This document shows, one piece after another, positions 7,721 through 15,585 of a stretch of 64,000 nucleotides of DNA (positions within the stretch are counted from its first letter, which is position 1; every line of letters starts with the position of its first letter). The stretch lies in contig CAZTOW010000051.1 in assembly GCA_964615375.1 (NCBI GenBank), forward strand, positions 5,126 through 69,125, written 5' to 3'. This DNA comes from CAZKWG01 sp964615375. Lineage in GTDB: Bacteria > Myxococcota_A > UBA796 > CAZKWG01. A model generated the notes under the pieces. That model was not told where the DNA came from. It worked only from the letters and a program-made list of their open reading frames with translations, and searched no databases. The position numbers and the translations under genes were made by a program.

Positions 7721-9342
7721 CCGGACCCCTCCAGCCGGGCCATCTTCGCGGCGGGGTGCTGCTTGCCCTTCCGCTTCCCGCTCTTGCCGCCCGCACGCGG
7801 GGTGCGTGGCGTCGAGGGCGCGGGCGTGGTCGGCGTCGCAGGGTCGGTGAGCACGCAGCGCACCTCGATGCGGCGGGTCTTCGGGTCGAGCGTGACGCCC
7901 TCCACCAGCAGCTCGACCAGCCGGCGGCGGGCGGCGAAGTCGAGCCCATCGACGGCGCCCGCGATGCGGGCCAGCGACTCGTGCAACAGGCTGACCCGCG
8001 CCAGGGCCTCGCGGCCGTCCTTCTGCTGGAGCCGGAGCAGCTCACGGCGGGCGAGCAGGGGCTTGCGCTTGCCGTCAAGGTCGGTCAGCTCGGCGCGGGC
8101 CTCGTCCTCGGAGACAAAGCCGTCGCGGCAGAGGCGAAGCACGCGCCCGCGCGCCTCGTCGAGCTTGCGGACCTCGGCGTCAAGCGCGCTCAGCGCGGCG
8201 TCGGGCGAGGCGCCGTCCGGCGTGGCGGCCGACATCTCGCGCTGCACCTCGGCGCGGAGCGCGTCCGGGTCGCGCAGCAGGTTGGCGAGGTAGGCCCAGA
8301 CCTGGGCGTCCACCTCATCGGCGCGCAGGCTTCCTTTGCTCGGGCAGGGCGCGGCGTTGGCGTGGAGGCTGTCCACGTCCGCGCAGCGGTAGTAGGGGAG
8401 GTTCGCGTTGGCGACCGAGTGCGCCCGCATGGCGCGCCCGCACCCTGCGCAGCGCACCATGCCGCGCAGCAGGTAGTCATATGCGGTGTGGCGGTCGTCG
8501 CGCTTGCTGGCGTTGCCGTAGATCGCGTTCGCGGCGGCGAAGGTCTCAGCAGAGAGGAGCGTCGGGACCTCGGTCGTGAACGCGGGATCCCAGGCATAGC
8601 CAGGGTTGTAGCGGCCGGTCGCGTAGGTGTCGTTCTTGAGGATGCAGCGCACCGTGTTCTGCGAGAGGTAGATGTGCTCGCCCTTGTAGGTCCGGCCGCT
8701 CTTGAGGTCGCGCGCTCTCAGGTCGCGCACGATGGCGTTGATGCCCTTGTGCTCCTCGACGACCAGCCGGAAGACCTCGCGGACCAGGGCGGCGCTGGGC
8801 TCGTCGATGACGACGCGCTTCTCTGCCGCGTCCCAGGCGTAGCCGGTGGGCAGGCGCATGGACGGCGCGATCTTGCCGTGGGAGATGGCGGCGCGTCGGC
8901 CGCGCGTGGTGCGCTCCTTGATCTTGTGCTTCTCGAAGCTGGCCATGGCGCTCAGGATGTTCTGTTGGAACCGCTGCTCGGGGGTCACGAAGTCCATGAT
9001 CCCCTTCGGCGTGGCGAGCTGAACGCCCGCGTCCAGGAGCGCCTTGCGGACCAGCGGGAAGCCGATGGCGTCGTCGTCGCGGGCGACGCGATCCACGTCG
9101 ATCACGAGGAGCACGTCATAGGCGCCGTCGTCAGCGAGCCCGAGCAGGCGGCTCAGCGCGGGGCGCTCCCAGGGGTCGATCTGGCCGGTGAAGCCGTCGT
9201 CCTCCTCGTTGTAGGCGATGTCCCAGCCCTGGGCGGCGGCGTAGGCGATCAGGGCCTCGCGCTGGCTGGCGATGGTGCCCTGCTCCTTCTGGGCGTGGCT
9301 GGAGACGCGGCTGTAGATGGCGCAGCGGAGGGCCTGGGTCAT
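7690..9342 (-). CDS. Large serine recombinase (integrase)
   Basis: This protein catalyses integration and, with a directionality factor, excision. It has 550 residues, typical of large serine integrases. The N-terminal resolvase domain starts AIYSRVSSHAQKEQGTI, with the nucleophile Ser expected at residue 14 (RVS). It continues with DVLLVIDVDRVARDD and ends with the FEKHKIKERTTRGR helix. Then come the recombinase domain (LPTGYAWD...ILKNDTYATGRY), a zinc ribbon (RCAGCGRAM...YYRCADV...APCPSKG), and a coiled-coil region (about 400-440). A basic Lys/Arg tail closes the protein. I prefer ATG 9342; the frame extends to a TTG at 9384. Its last codons cross attL: the stop TGA at 7690-7692 is host DNA. 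In the excised circle the frame would run about 19 codons further. Confidence 0.95.
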   Translation of the reverse strand: MTQALRCAIYSRVSSHAQKEQGTIASQREALIAYAAAQGWDIAYNEEDDGFTGQIDPWERPALSRLLGLADDGAYDVLLVIDVDRVARDDDAIGFPLVRKALLDAGVQLATPKGIMDFVTPEQRFQQNILSAMASFEKHKIKERTTRGRRAAISHGKIAPSMRLPTGYAWDAAEKRVVIDEPSAALVREVFRLVVEEHKGINAIVRDLRARDLKSGRTYKGEHIYLSQNTVRCILKNDTYATGRYNPGYAWDPAFTTEVPTLLSAETFAAANAIYGNASKRDDRHTAYDYLLRGMVRCAGCGRAMRAHSVANANLPYYRCADVDSLHANAAPCPSKGSLRADEVDAQVWAYLANLLRDPDALRAEVQREMSAATPDGASPDAALSALDAEVRKLDEARGRVLRLCRDGFVSEDEARAELTDLDGKRKPLLARRELLRLQQKDGREALARVSLLHESLARIAGAVDGLDFAARRRLVELLVEGVTLDPKTRRIEVRCVLTDPATPTTPAPSTPRTPRAGGKSGKRKGKQHPAAKMARLEGSGTYAVVDSRR

Positions 9343-9511
9343 GGGGTGTCCCCGGTGAGCCGGGAGAGGCGCCGGCTCTACCAATGCAAATGGTATGCCA
9401 GCGGGCGGGTGTCAAGGGGGAAGGTGGAGATCGGCGTTGAAGCCAGGGCGGACGGGCGTCGCCGGGCCGGTCTGCTCCAGGTTAAGGGAGCTGGTCTGCG
9501 GCGGAGGTTGT

Positions 9512-10042
9512 GTGTCGCCCATCGAAGAACGGATTGCTACCCTGACTTCACGGCGATCAAGGGGTCGTCTCGTGCTCCTTGGCCTGGTCCTGCTCCCGCC
9601 CATCACGCTGGTCGTCTCCTTCTTGCTCGGCGTCGTCGCGCAGCAGTTGGGCTCCGCGCCCGCGGTCGCTCACGGGTTGCAGGTCGTGGGCGGCTTCGCC
9701 TGCTTCGCGGTCCCGGTCGAGTTGCTGGCGGGGCTGGTGGCGTTGCTCTACGTGCGCGGGCTGTCCGGGCAGCTCGCGCGGCTCGGGCGCCTCTTCGATC
9801 TCATGCGGCGGCACGGCTGCGACGAGGCGACCGCGCAGCGCATCACGCTGGGCGAGGTCTGGGAGGGCATGACCGAGGCCATGCTCATCGACGCGCGCGG
9901 ACTACCCGTGAGTCGCGATCAGCGGAACATCAAGGGGCGGATCCGCGAGACCTGGAAGTACAACCAGACCGGGCGGGGGCGCTTCGCCACCCGCATCATC
10001 GTCGATGACGGGCGCGTGATCGGCTGGGATGTCAAAGGGTAG
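9512..10042 (+). CDS. Small membrane protein with two TM helices and cytosolic tail
   Basis: This is a 176-residue protein of unknown function. A short basic cytosolic start (LTSRRSRGR) precedes two hydrophobic helices (about residues 19-42 and 50-78), then a soluble C-terminal region of about 95 residues (GLSGQLARLGRLFDLMRRHGCDEATAQRITL...WDVKG). I start it at GTG 9512 because GGAGG lies six bases upstream; the frame opens earlier, at 9395, without an RBS. It is the first rightward gene after the integrase and is followed by the Mrr-like nuclease gene 56 bases later, so the two may share a transcript. Confidence 0.6.
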   Translation: MSPIEERIATLTSRRSRGRLVLLGLVLLPPITLVVSFLLGVVAQQLGSAPAVAHGLQVVGGFACFAVPVELLAGLVALLYVRGLSGQLARLGRLFDLMRRHGCDEATAQRITLGEVWEGMTEAMLIDARGLPVSRDQRNIKGRIRETWKYNQTGRGRFATRIIVDDGRVIGWDVKG

Positions 10043-10098
10043 CGCGACGCGGTCGCGCGCGGCCGGGCGTCGCCCGGCGAGCGTGAGGAGGGTAGCCG

Positions 10099-10923
10099 GT
10101 GACGGCAGACAGCAGGAAGTACGAGGAGTTCGTCGCCGACATCTACGCGACCATCGCGGGCCTCTCCGGGCTCGACGCCTGTGCGGTCCACCATGACGTG
10201 AGGGTGGTGGGCCTGAGCACGCAGCCCCACCAGATCGACGTGCTGTGGGAATTCTCCCTCGGCGTTGACCGCCGCCGCACCGTCATCGAGTGCAAGCACC
10301 TGAGCCGGCCCGTCGGCGTCGCCGTGGTCAAGGAGATCGACTCCACCGTGCGCGATCTCGGGCCTGGCACATCGGGGATCGTCGCGAGCTGGAGCGGATT
10401 CCAGAGCGGGGCCATCCGGCTCGCCAGGGCCACGGGGATCCGGCTCGTCGAGGTCAGCCGGGGGCTTCGACGCCTCGAAGTCCAGGTCACGGATCGGGGC
10501 GCCTTGAAGATCGCCGCCGTCCATCTCACCTTCGACCCCACGAGCGAAGCCGAGGCAGGCGGCGAGCCGCGAGACCGCGAGCTGTCCGCGCTGCCCAAGG
10601 ATCCGATCTTCTCGACGGGCGCCGGGGCACGCCGGTCCCTGCTCGGCCTGCTCGGGCAAGAGCAGCGACGCGCAGGTGTTCACGACATCGCCTGCGATGA
10701 CCTGTACGTGGACACACACGTCAACCGGATCAAGCTGGCCACGCTCCAGATTCACATGGAGCAGGAGCGGGAGCCCGAGACCCAGATTCTCAGGGTTGAC
10801 ATTGCCAACCCGGCCAGGGCCATCGTCGGCCACATCCTGGAGGGCTACGACCTCTATCTGAGGGCGGACGGCGCTGTGGAGCGGGTCAACCGTGGAACGT
10901 CGGGGGCGCCGACATCGACATAG
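10099..10923 (+). CDS. Mrr-like PD-(D/E)xK restriction endonuclease domain protein
   Basis: This 274-residue protein has an N-terminal nuclease-like domain. The pattern is QIDVLWEF (catalytic Asp), RTVIECKHL (the ExK pair) and then TSGIVASWSGFQSGAIRLARATGIRLVEV. This matches the order in the Mrr/type IV restriction family, where the last segment follows the active site. The C-terminal 120 residues (from about LKIAAVHLTFD) are unrecognised and could bind DNA or a partner. Mrr-family nucleases cut modified DNA; that activity is inferred. The GTG start has GAGGAGGGTAG upstream. It is flanked by small membrane proteins and converges on a transmembrane kinase, which suggests a multi-gene defence module. 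Confidence 0.7.
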   Translation: MTADSRKYEEFVADIYATIAGLSGLDACAVHHDVRVVGLSTQPHQIDVLWEFSLGVDRRRTVIECKHLSRPVGVAVVKEIDSTVRDLGPGTSGIVASWSGFQSGAIRLARATGIRLVEVSRGLRRLEVQVTDRGALKIAAVHLTFDPTSEAEAGGEPRDRELSALPKDPIFSTGAGARRSLLGLLGQEQRRAGVHDIACDDLYVDTHVNRIKLATLQIHMEQEREPETQILRVDIANPARAIVGHILEGYDLYLRADGAVERVNRGTSGAPTST

Positions 10924-10957
10924 AGGGCAGCACTTTGGAACATCCAGGGCGCCGACC

Positions 10958-11914
<957 letters not shown>

Positions 11915-12100
11915 TCAGCATCCTAACCTGCGTCGCTCGCTGAAACAACCGGGCTGCCCACGACAAGGACCACAATTTGTCCGACAGATCGAACGGAGCT
12001 TCACCTACGGCGCTCACTCCGGTTGACCACTTCGAGCGCCCACCCCGCGATGCGCGCCGAGAACGTAGCCATCGCAATTGAGGCTGGTTATTCGGCGGCG

Positions 12101-12580
12101 ATGGAAAACCTGTCGTTCATTCTGGCTCTTGTGGCGCTCCTGGGTAGCAGCGGCTTCGGCCTCTACAAGGTTAAACACGGCCTGGAAGTTGATATCGTCG
12201 TCAAGCTGGTCCATCTTGCGCTGGTTCAGACCGCGTTCCTATGCCTGGTCGCCTGGATCCGGGGATGGGAACCCTCGCGTGACGCGATCCTGCCCTGGGC
12301 CGGCGTAGCGGCGGGCCTCTGGTTCTTCCAGGTCATCGGCTGGGAGCTGATCAGCGAGAGCTTCGTGGCCTCAAAGGTCGCCTTCCGCGTGGCGGGTGCG
12401 GAGGGGGAAGCTGCGCGGTCGCAGGCTCGCGCGGAAGGCATGATGAAGTGCCTGACCGTGGCGAACGAGCGCCTGAGAGCGGCGGGCCTGAACCCCGTCA
12501 TGCTCCACGGAGGGACGAATCTCCCCGATCTGGTCGGCCTGTCGCCAGAGGAGCGCAAGCTCTTCGAGCGGGGTCCGTAG
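12101..12580 (+). CDS. Small membrane protein, two or three TM helices
   Basis: This 159-residue protein (starting at MENLSFILAL) is unrecognised. It begins with a hydrophobic helix (FILALVALLGSSGFGLY), followed by VKLVHLALVQTAFLCLVAW and AGVAAGLWFFQVIGWEL. A helical cytosolic tail ends with PDLVGLSPEERKLFE. Earlier in-frame starts exist (ATG 12050, TTG 12023), but only the chosen start places the first TM at the N-terminus. It lies between a kinase and the regulator pair and may belong with the nuclease/kinase group, although it is on the opposite strand from the kinase. Confidence 0.55.
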   Translation: MENLSFILALVALLGSSGFGLYKVKHGLEVDIVVKLVHLALVQTAFLCLVAWIRGWEPSRDAILPWAGVAAGLWFFQVIGWELISESFVASKVAFRVAGAEGEAARSQARAEGMMKCLTVANERLRAAGLNPVMLHGGTNLPDLVGLSPEERKLFERGP

Positions 12581-12589
12581 GGCGCAAGC

Positions 12590-13276
12590 CTACTCCTCGT
12601 GGTCGCCGGCCTCCTGCGCGAAGCGCCCGACCCGCACCGCCAGCGCGAGCGCCCGGTCCTTCCAGTCGTCGGCGCGCGCCTTCTCCTGGTCGGCCAGATC
12701 CTTGTACTTCGCCCGCTCGCGCTCCAGCGCCTTGATCCGGGCCTCCTGCTCGGCGAGGCGGCGCTCCTGGGTGGCGGCGCCGGGATCGGGCTGTGGGGCA
12801 GGCGCCGCGCGACGGGCGGTGAGCTGTGCCTCCAAGCCAGCGACGCGGGCCTCGGCGCGGGCCATGGCGCGGCGGCGCTCGGGGTCGGATGCGGGCGTAA
12901 GCGCGGGCGTGAGCGCGGGCGGCGTGGCGGTCACGGCGGGCGCGTCGTAGCCCCGACCGCAGACTACGCCCCGGATCGGGCGGCCCTCTGGGGTCCAGGT
13001 CCGCACGCGGAAGCGGGCGGCGCCGGGAGGGGCGTGCGCGCGGAACAGCGCCAGCGCCCAGCGGTAGAGCACCTTGGGCGGCACGTCGGCGTCCCGGCGC
13101 GCGATCACCCGCTCGGTGGTGTCGGCGTCGAGCTGGATGACGGAGACGCGGGCGCCGGGCGTGCGTGCCACGTCGGTCAGCAGCTCGCGGAGCTGAGTCA
13201 GGCGGCTCCAGCCGACTTCAAGGTTCTCGGGAACCTGGGATGTAGATCGCCCGCTGCCGCGATCCCTCGAAGTCAT
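12590..13276 (-). CDS. Coiled-coil protein paired with the AlbA_2-like regulator
   Basis: This is a 228-residue soluble protein of unknown family. The N-terminal half (VGWSRLTQLRELLTDVARTPGARVSVIQLDADTTERVIAR) looks globular. A Pro-rich linker (TATPPALTPALTPA) follows, then a long charged coiled coil (about 135-220; RRRAMARAEARVAGLEAQL, ERRLAEQEARIKALERERAK). Its start codon overlaps the stop of the upstream gene by four bases (ATGA), so translation is coupled and the two proteins probably act together. No catalytic motif is visible. Confidence 0.6.
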   Translation of the reverse strand: MTSRDRGSGRSTSQVPENLEVGWSRLTQLRELLTDVARTPGARVSVIQLDADTTERVIARRDADVPPKVLYRWALALFRAHAPPGAARFRVRTWTPEGRPIRGVVCGRGYDAPAVTATPPALTPALTPASDPERRRAMARAEARVAGLEAQLTARRAAPAPQPDPGAATQERRLAEQEARIKALERERAKYKDLADQEKARADDWKDRALALAVRVGRFAQEAGDHEE

Positions 13277-14721
13277 GGATTGCCCTCGGGTGATGGATTC
13301 GCAGGGGGCTGGCCCCCGTCAAGCGCGAGGGCATACCGCTGGTTGCTGGCCCGGCGCTCGGGGTTGGTGCGCAGGACGCGGCCGGCGTCGGCAAGCGGGT
13401 AGATCACGGCCGCGACGCGGTGAGGCGCCCAGCCCAGACGCTCGGCGATCTCACGGGCGGACAGCGGCTCTGTCGTGGTCTGGAGCAGGTCCAGCACGGC
13501 GGCCTCGCGCTCGTGCGCCGGGACGTAGCGGGCTCGCAGGGGCGCGGGACGTGGGCGAGGCGCAGCGGGCACGAGCGGCGGCGCGGAGGGGGCCGGCGTG
13601 GCGGGCTCCGGCGCGGCCGGTGCGGGCTCCGGTGCAGGTGCAGGCGGCACAGGCCGCGCCGGCAGCGGCGGGCGCGGCGGCTCAGGTGGCTCCGGCGCCA
13701 GCGCCGAGGCGGCCCGGACGAACAGCCCCGGCATGTGGGGCAGCATCAACCAGACGCCGCCCTCGTCCTCGCGCAGGGCGGGCGGCCCGAGCTGGCGCGC
13801 GCGCAACAGGCGCTCACCGCCCTCCAGCGTGAGCGGTACCCCGACCAGCCCCAGGGCATCGACCAGCCCACGGGCACGGGGGTTCAGGTCGGCGTCTCCG
13901 GGCGCAGGATCGCGGGGGACAAAGACCTGGGTGGTGCGTCGCCGCCGCACCACGCGCACCGGCCGGGCCGCGTTCGGCCCCGCGAGCGCGCGCGTCGTGA
14001 GCGCGAAGACGAGCGCCCAGCCCGCGACGAGTGGCCCCAGCCCCTCCCAGGCCCAGCCCTCCTGCTCCACGCTGGCGATGTGCTCGGGCAGCCACAGGCG
14101 GTGGGCGCGCGGCGCCTCGTCGCGGGGCTCGTAGCGCACGGTCAGCAGCTCGAGGGGCTGACCGCCAGGCCCGCCGACGACCAGCAGGCCGGCGAGGGTC
14201 GGGACCAGCGCCCCGGCCAGCACCCGCGCCAGCCCGAGGCCGACAAGGGCGCGCTCCTGCCCGGCGAGGTGGGCGGGCCAGTCGTGGCCAGGGGCGGACT
14301 CGGTCGCGGCCCGCAGGGCGGCGACGCCTTCGGGGTCCAGGTCGGAGAGCGCGTAGCCGAGCGCGGCGCGGCGCTCGGGCGGGAGCAGCCGGGTGGGGGT
14401 GAGCGCGCCGGGCCGCAGGTCCACCAGGACGGCGCTCAGGCCGAAGACGGGGAGCGGCTCGACCCGGACGACGGCGCCGGGGCAGACCTCGGCCTCGGCC
14501 TCGCGCACGAGCCGGGTGAGGGCTGGCCCGTCCTCCCGGTTGGCCCGTCCCCGCACCAGCCCCAGGCCGCCGTGCGGGCCGGCGGCGAGCCGCACCAGGA
14601 GCGAGGCGACGGTGACGGGATCGCCGCCGAAGTCGAGATCCAGGTGGGTCCGGCTGGGCTCATGGGCGGAGAACCAGCGGTTCAGGTCGGTGACGTTGGA
14701 GTAGAACAGGGGCCTGGTCAT
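13273..14721 (-). CDS. AlbA_2/divergent AAA-like regulator with C-terminal winged helix
   Basis: This 482-residue protein resembles the AlbA_2 (formerly AAA_4) ATP-binding transcription-regulator family. In the middle, VPTLAGLLVVGGPGGQPLELLTVRYEP matches the pattern of the segment after the Alb domain. LNPRARGLVDALGLVGVPLTLEGGERLLRA recalls the RNPLIA...GsGi segment. A Pro/Ala linker (about 345-410) joins a C-terminal winged helix (REAAVLDLLQTTTEPLSAREIAERLGWAPHRVAAVIYPL). The N-terminal Alb-like part is divergent, so the assignment is tentative. It is translated together with the coiled-coil gene. The upstream region carries a repeat array that could be its operator. Confidence 0.55.
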   Translation of the reverse strand: MTRPLFYSNVTDLNRWFSAHEPSRTHLDLDFGGDPVTVASLLVRLAAGPHGGLGLVRGRANREDGPALTRLVREAEAEVCPGAVVRVEPLPVFGLSAVLVDLRPGALTPTRLLPPERRAALGYALSDLDPEGVAALRAATESAPGHDWPAHLAGQERALVGLGLARVLAGALVPTLAGLLVVGGPGGQPLELLTVRYEPRDEAPRAHRLWLPEHIASVEQEGWAWEGLGPLVAGWALVFALTTRALAGPNAARPVRVVRRRRTTQVFVPRDPAPGDADLNPRARGLVDALGLVGVPLTLEGGERLLRARQLGPPALREDEGGVWLMLPHMPGLFVRAASALAPEPPEPPRPPLPARPVPPAPAPEPAPAAPEPATPAPSAPPLVPAAPRPRPAPLRARYVPAHEREAAVLDLLQTTTEPLSAREIAERLGWAPHRVAAVIYPLADAGRVLRTNPERRASNQRYALALDGGQPPANPSPEGNP

Positions 14722-14772
14722 GGTGGGCGCGCCTGGGGGCAGTGTAGCTGAGCGCGGGCTGGGCGAGTGGCT

Positions 14773-15203
14773 GGACTTCCACGCTCGGGGAGAGCACGCT
14801 TGGATCGCCTGGAAGGGGTGGGTTGATGGGGGTCAGTTGCCGGTGGCGGGAGGGGCTTCGACGGGGCGGACTCCATCGAATCTGGAAGTCCTTGGCGTTC
14901 TTCAGGAGAGATCGACGATCCGTGAAGTCCGGTGGCCCTTCGGGATGTGCAGATGCAGGCGCGACGGGCTGCTCGGGCAATGACTTCAACGCTGGACTTC
15001 AAGGGACTTCACCGATCCGCTTTCAACCTTGCCTACCGCGTTTGTCGCGCGCTCAACGCGCTTACCGCGCTTGTCGCGTCCTTGCCGCGCTCATCTTCCC
15101 GCCGCCAGCCTCCGGTGGGACGCGACGCGCGAAAACCGGCGGACCTTCGTCGCGGTAAGTGTTGTCGCGTCAACATGGGAGGCGCTTCCGAGCGGTTGTC
15201 GCA
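14773..15203. repeat. Iteron-like array: six GGACTTC-type and four TTGTCGC motifs
   Basis: (G/T)GACTTC occurs at 14773-14779, 14981-14987, 14994-15000 and 15004-15010 on the plus strand. Its complement GAAGTCC occurs at 14885-14891 and 14924-14930. TTGTCGC(G/A) follows at 15042, 15071, 15162 and 15196, interleaved with TACCGCG (15034, 15064) and the inverted CGCGGTAA (15151). The array fills the gap between the leftward regulator and the rightward toxin gene. It could be an operator cluster, a replication origin or a transfer/processing site; no Rep or relaxase gene is present to choose between these. Confidence 0.55.
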
Positions 15204-15215
15204 TTCTTGGGGTTG

Positions 15216-15238
15216 AGTTGCCATTCGGCATGGCAACT
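15216..15238. promoter_or_regulatory. Perfect 9-bp inverted repeat (operator or hairpin)
   Basis: AGTTGCCAT (15216-15224) and ATGGCAACT (15230-15238) flank a 5-base centre TCGGC. No gene ends just upstream on the plus strand and there is no T-tract, so an operator is more likely than a terminator. Confidence 0.5.
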
Positions 15239-15312
15239 TGATTATCCCGTCACGGATCATATCCACGAGTGCCAGTGGGCGCGCTTCACTGCCGATCCAT
15301 GGGCGCGCCGAC

Positions 15313-15435
15313 ATGGGCGCCACGGCCGTCGCGCTGATGTGGGCGGTGGGCGTGCTCGTGGAGGCGTGGCGCGGGTCGCACAAGCGGCGCTCAGGTCCCG
15401 CCCGCAGCGCGCGCTGTCTTGAAAGGAGATCGTAA
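15313..15435 (+). CDS. Possible 40-residue membrane peptide
   Basis: ATG 15313 opens a frame encoding a hydrophobic helix (TAVALMWAVGVLVEAW) followed by a basic tail (RGSHKRRSG). There is no clear RBS. The AAAGGAG at 15422-15428 lies inside its last codons and would serve the next small frame. It could be a phage-type small protein or chance. Confidence 0.3.
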   Translation: MGATAVALMWAVGVLVEAWRGSHKRRSGPARSARCLERRS

Positions 15436-15437
15436 TA

Positions 15438-15533
15438 CTGAACGAGTGGTTGGGTATCGGCGTGCTGGTGTCGGCTTCTTTGGAGATCTGGTGCAGGTCG
15501 TCAACGCGCTCCCGCTCGCGCGGCGGTGTCTGA
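15438..15533 (+). CDS. Possible 31-residue membrane peptide (CTG or TTG start)
   Basis: A strong AAAGGAG (15422-15428) precedes a frame that reads NEWLGIGVLVSASLEIWCR and ends with a basic Ser/Arg tail. Its architecture repeats that of the peptide just upstream. The only starts are CTG 15438 or TTG 15450, so this is a low-confidence call. Confidence 0.25.
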   Translation: MNEWLGIGVLVSASLEIWCRSSTRSRSRGGV

Positions 15534-15585
15534 CCTGGCTCCGCGTCCGCTACCCTGGAGAGGTCATGCTGTGTGTGGAGGTTCG

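Larger units (their letters stand above)
14722..15312. other. Non-coding control region at the centre of the left half of the element
   Basis: No convincing gene is seen. The region contains the motif array (14773-15203) and the palindrome at 15216-15238, and becomes AT-richer around 15205-15265. It separates a leftward operon (13273/12590) from the rightward toxin operon, so promoters for both should lie here. Confidence 0.5.
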
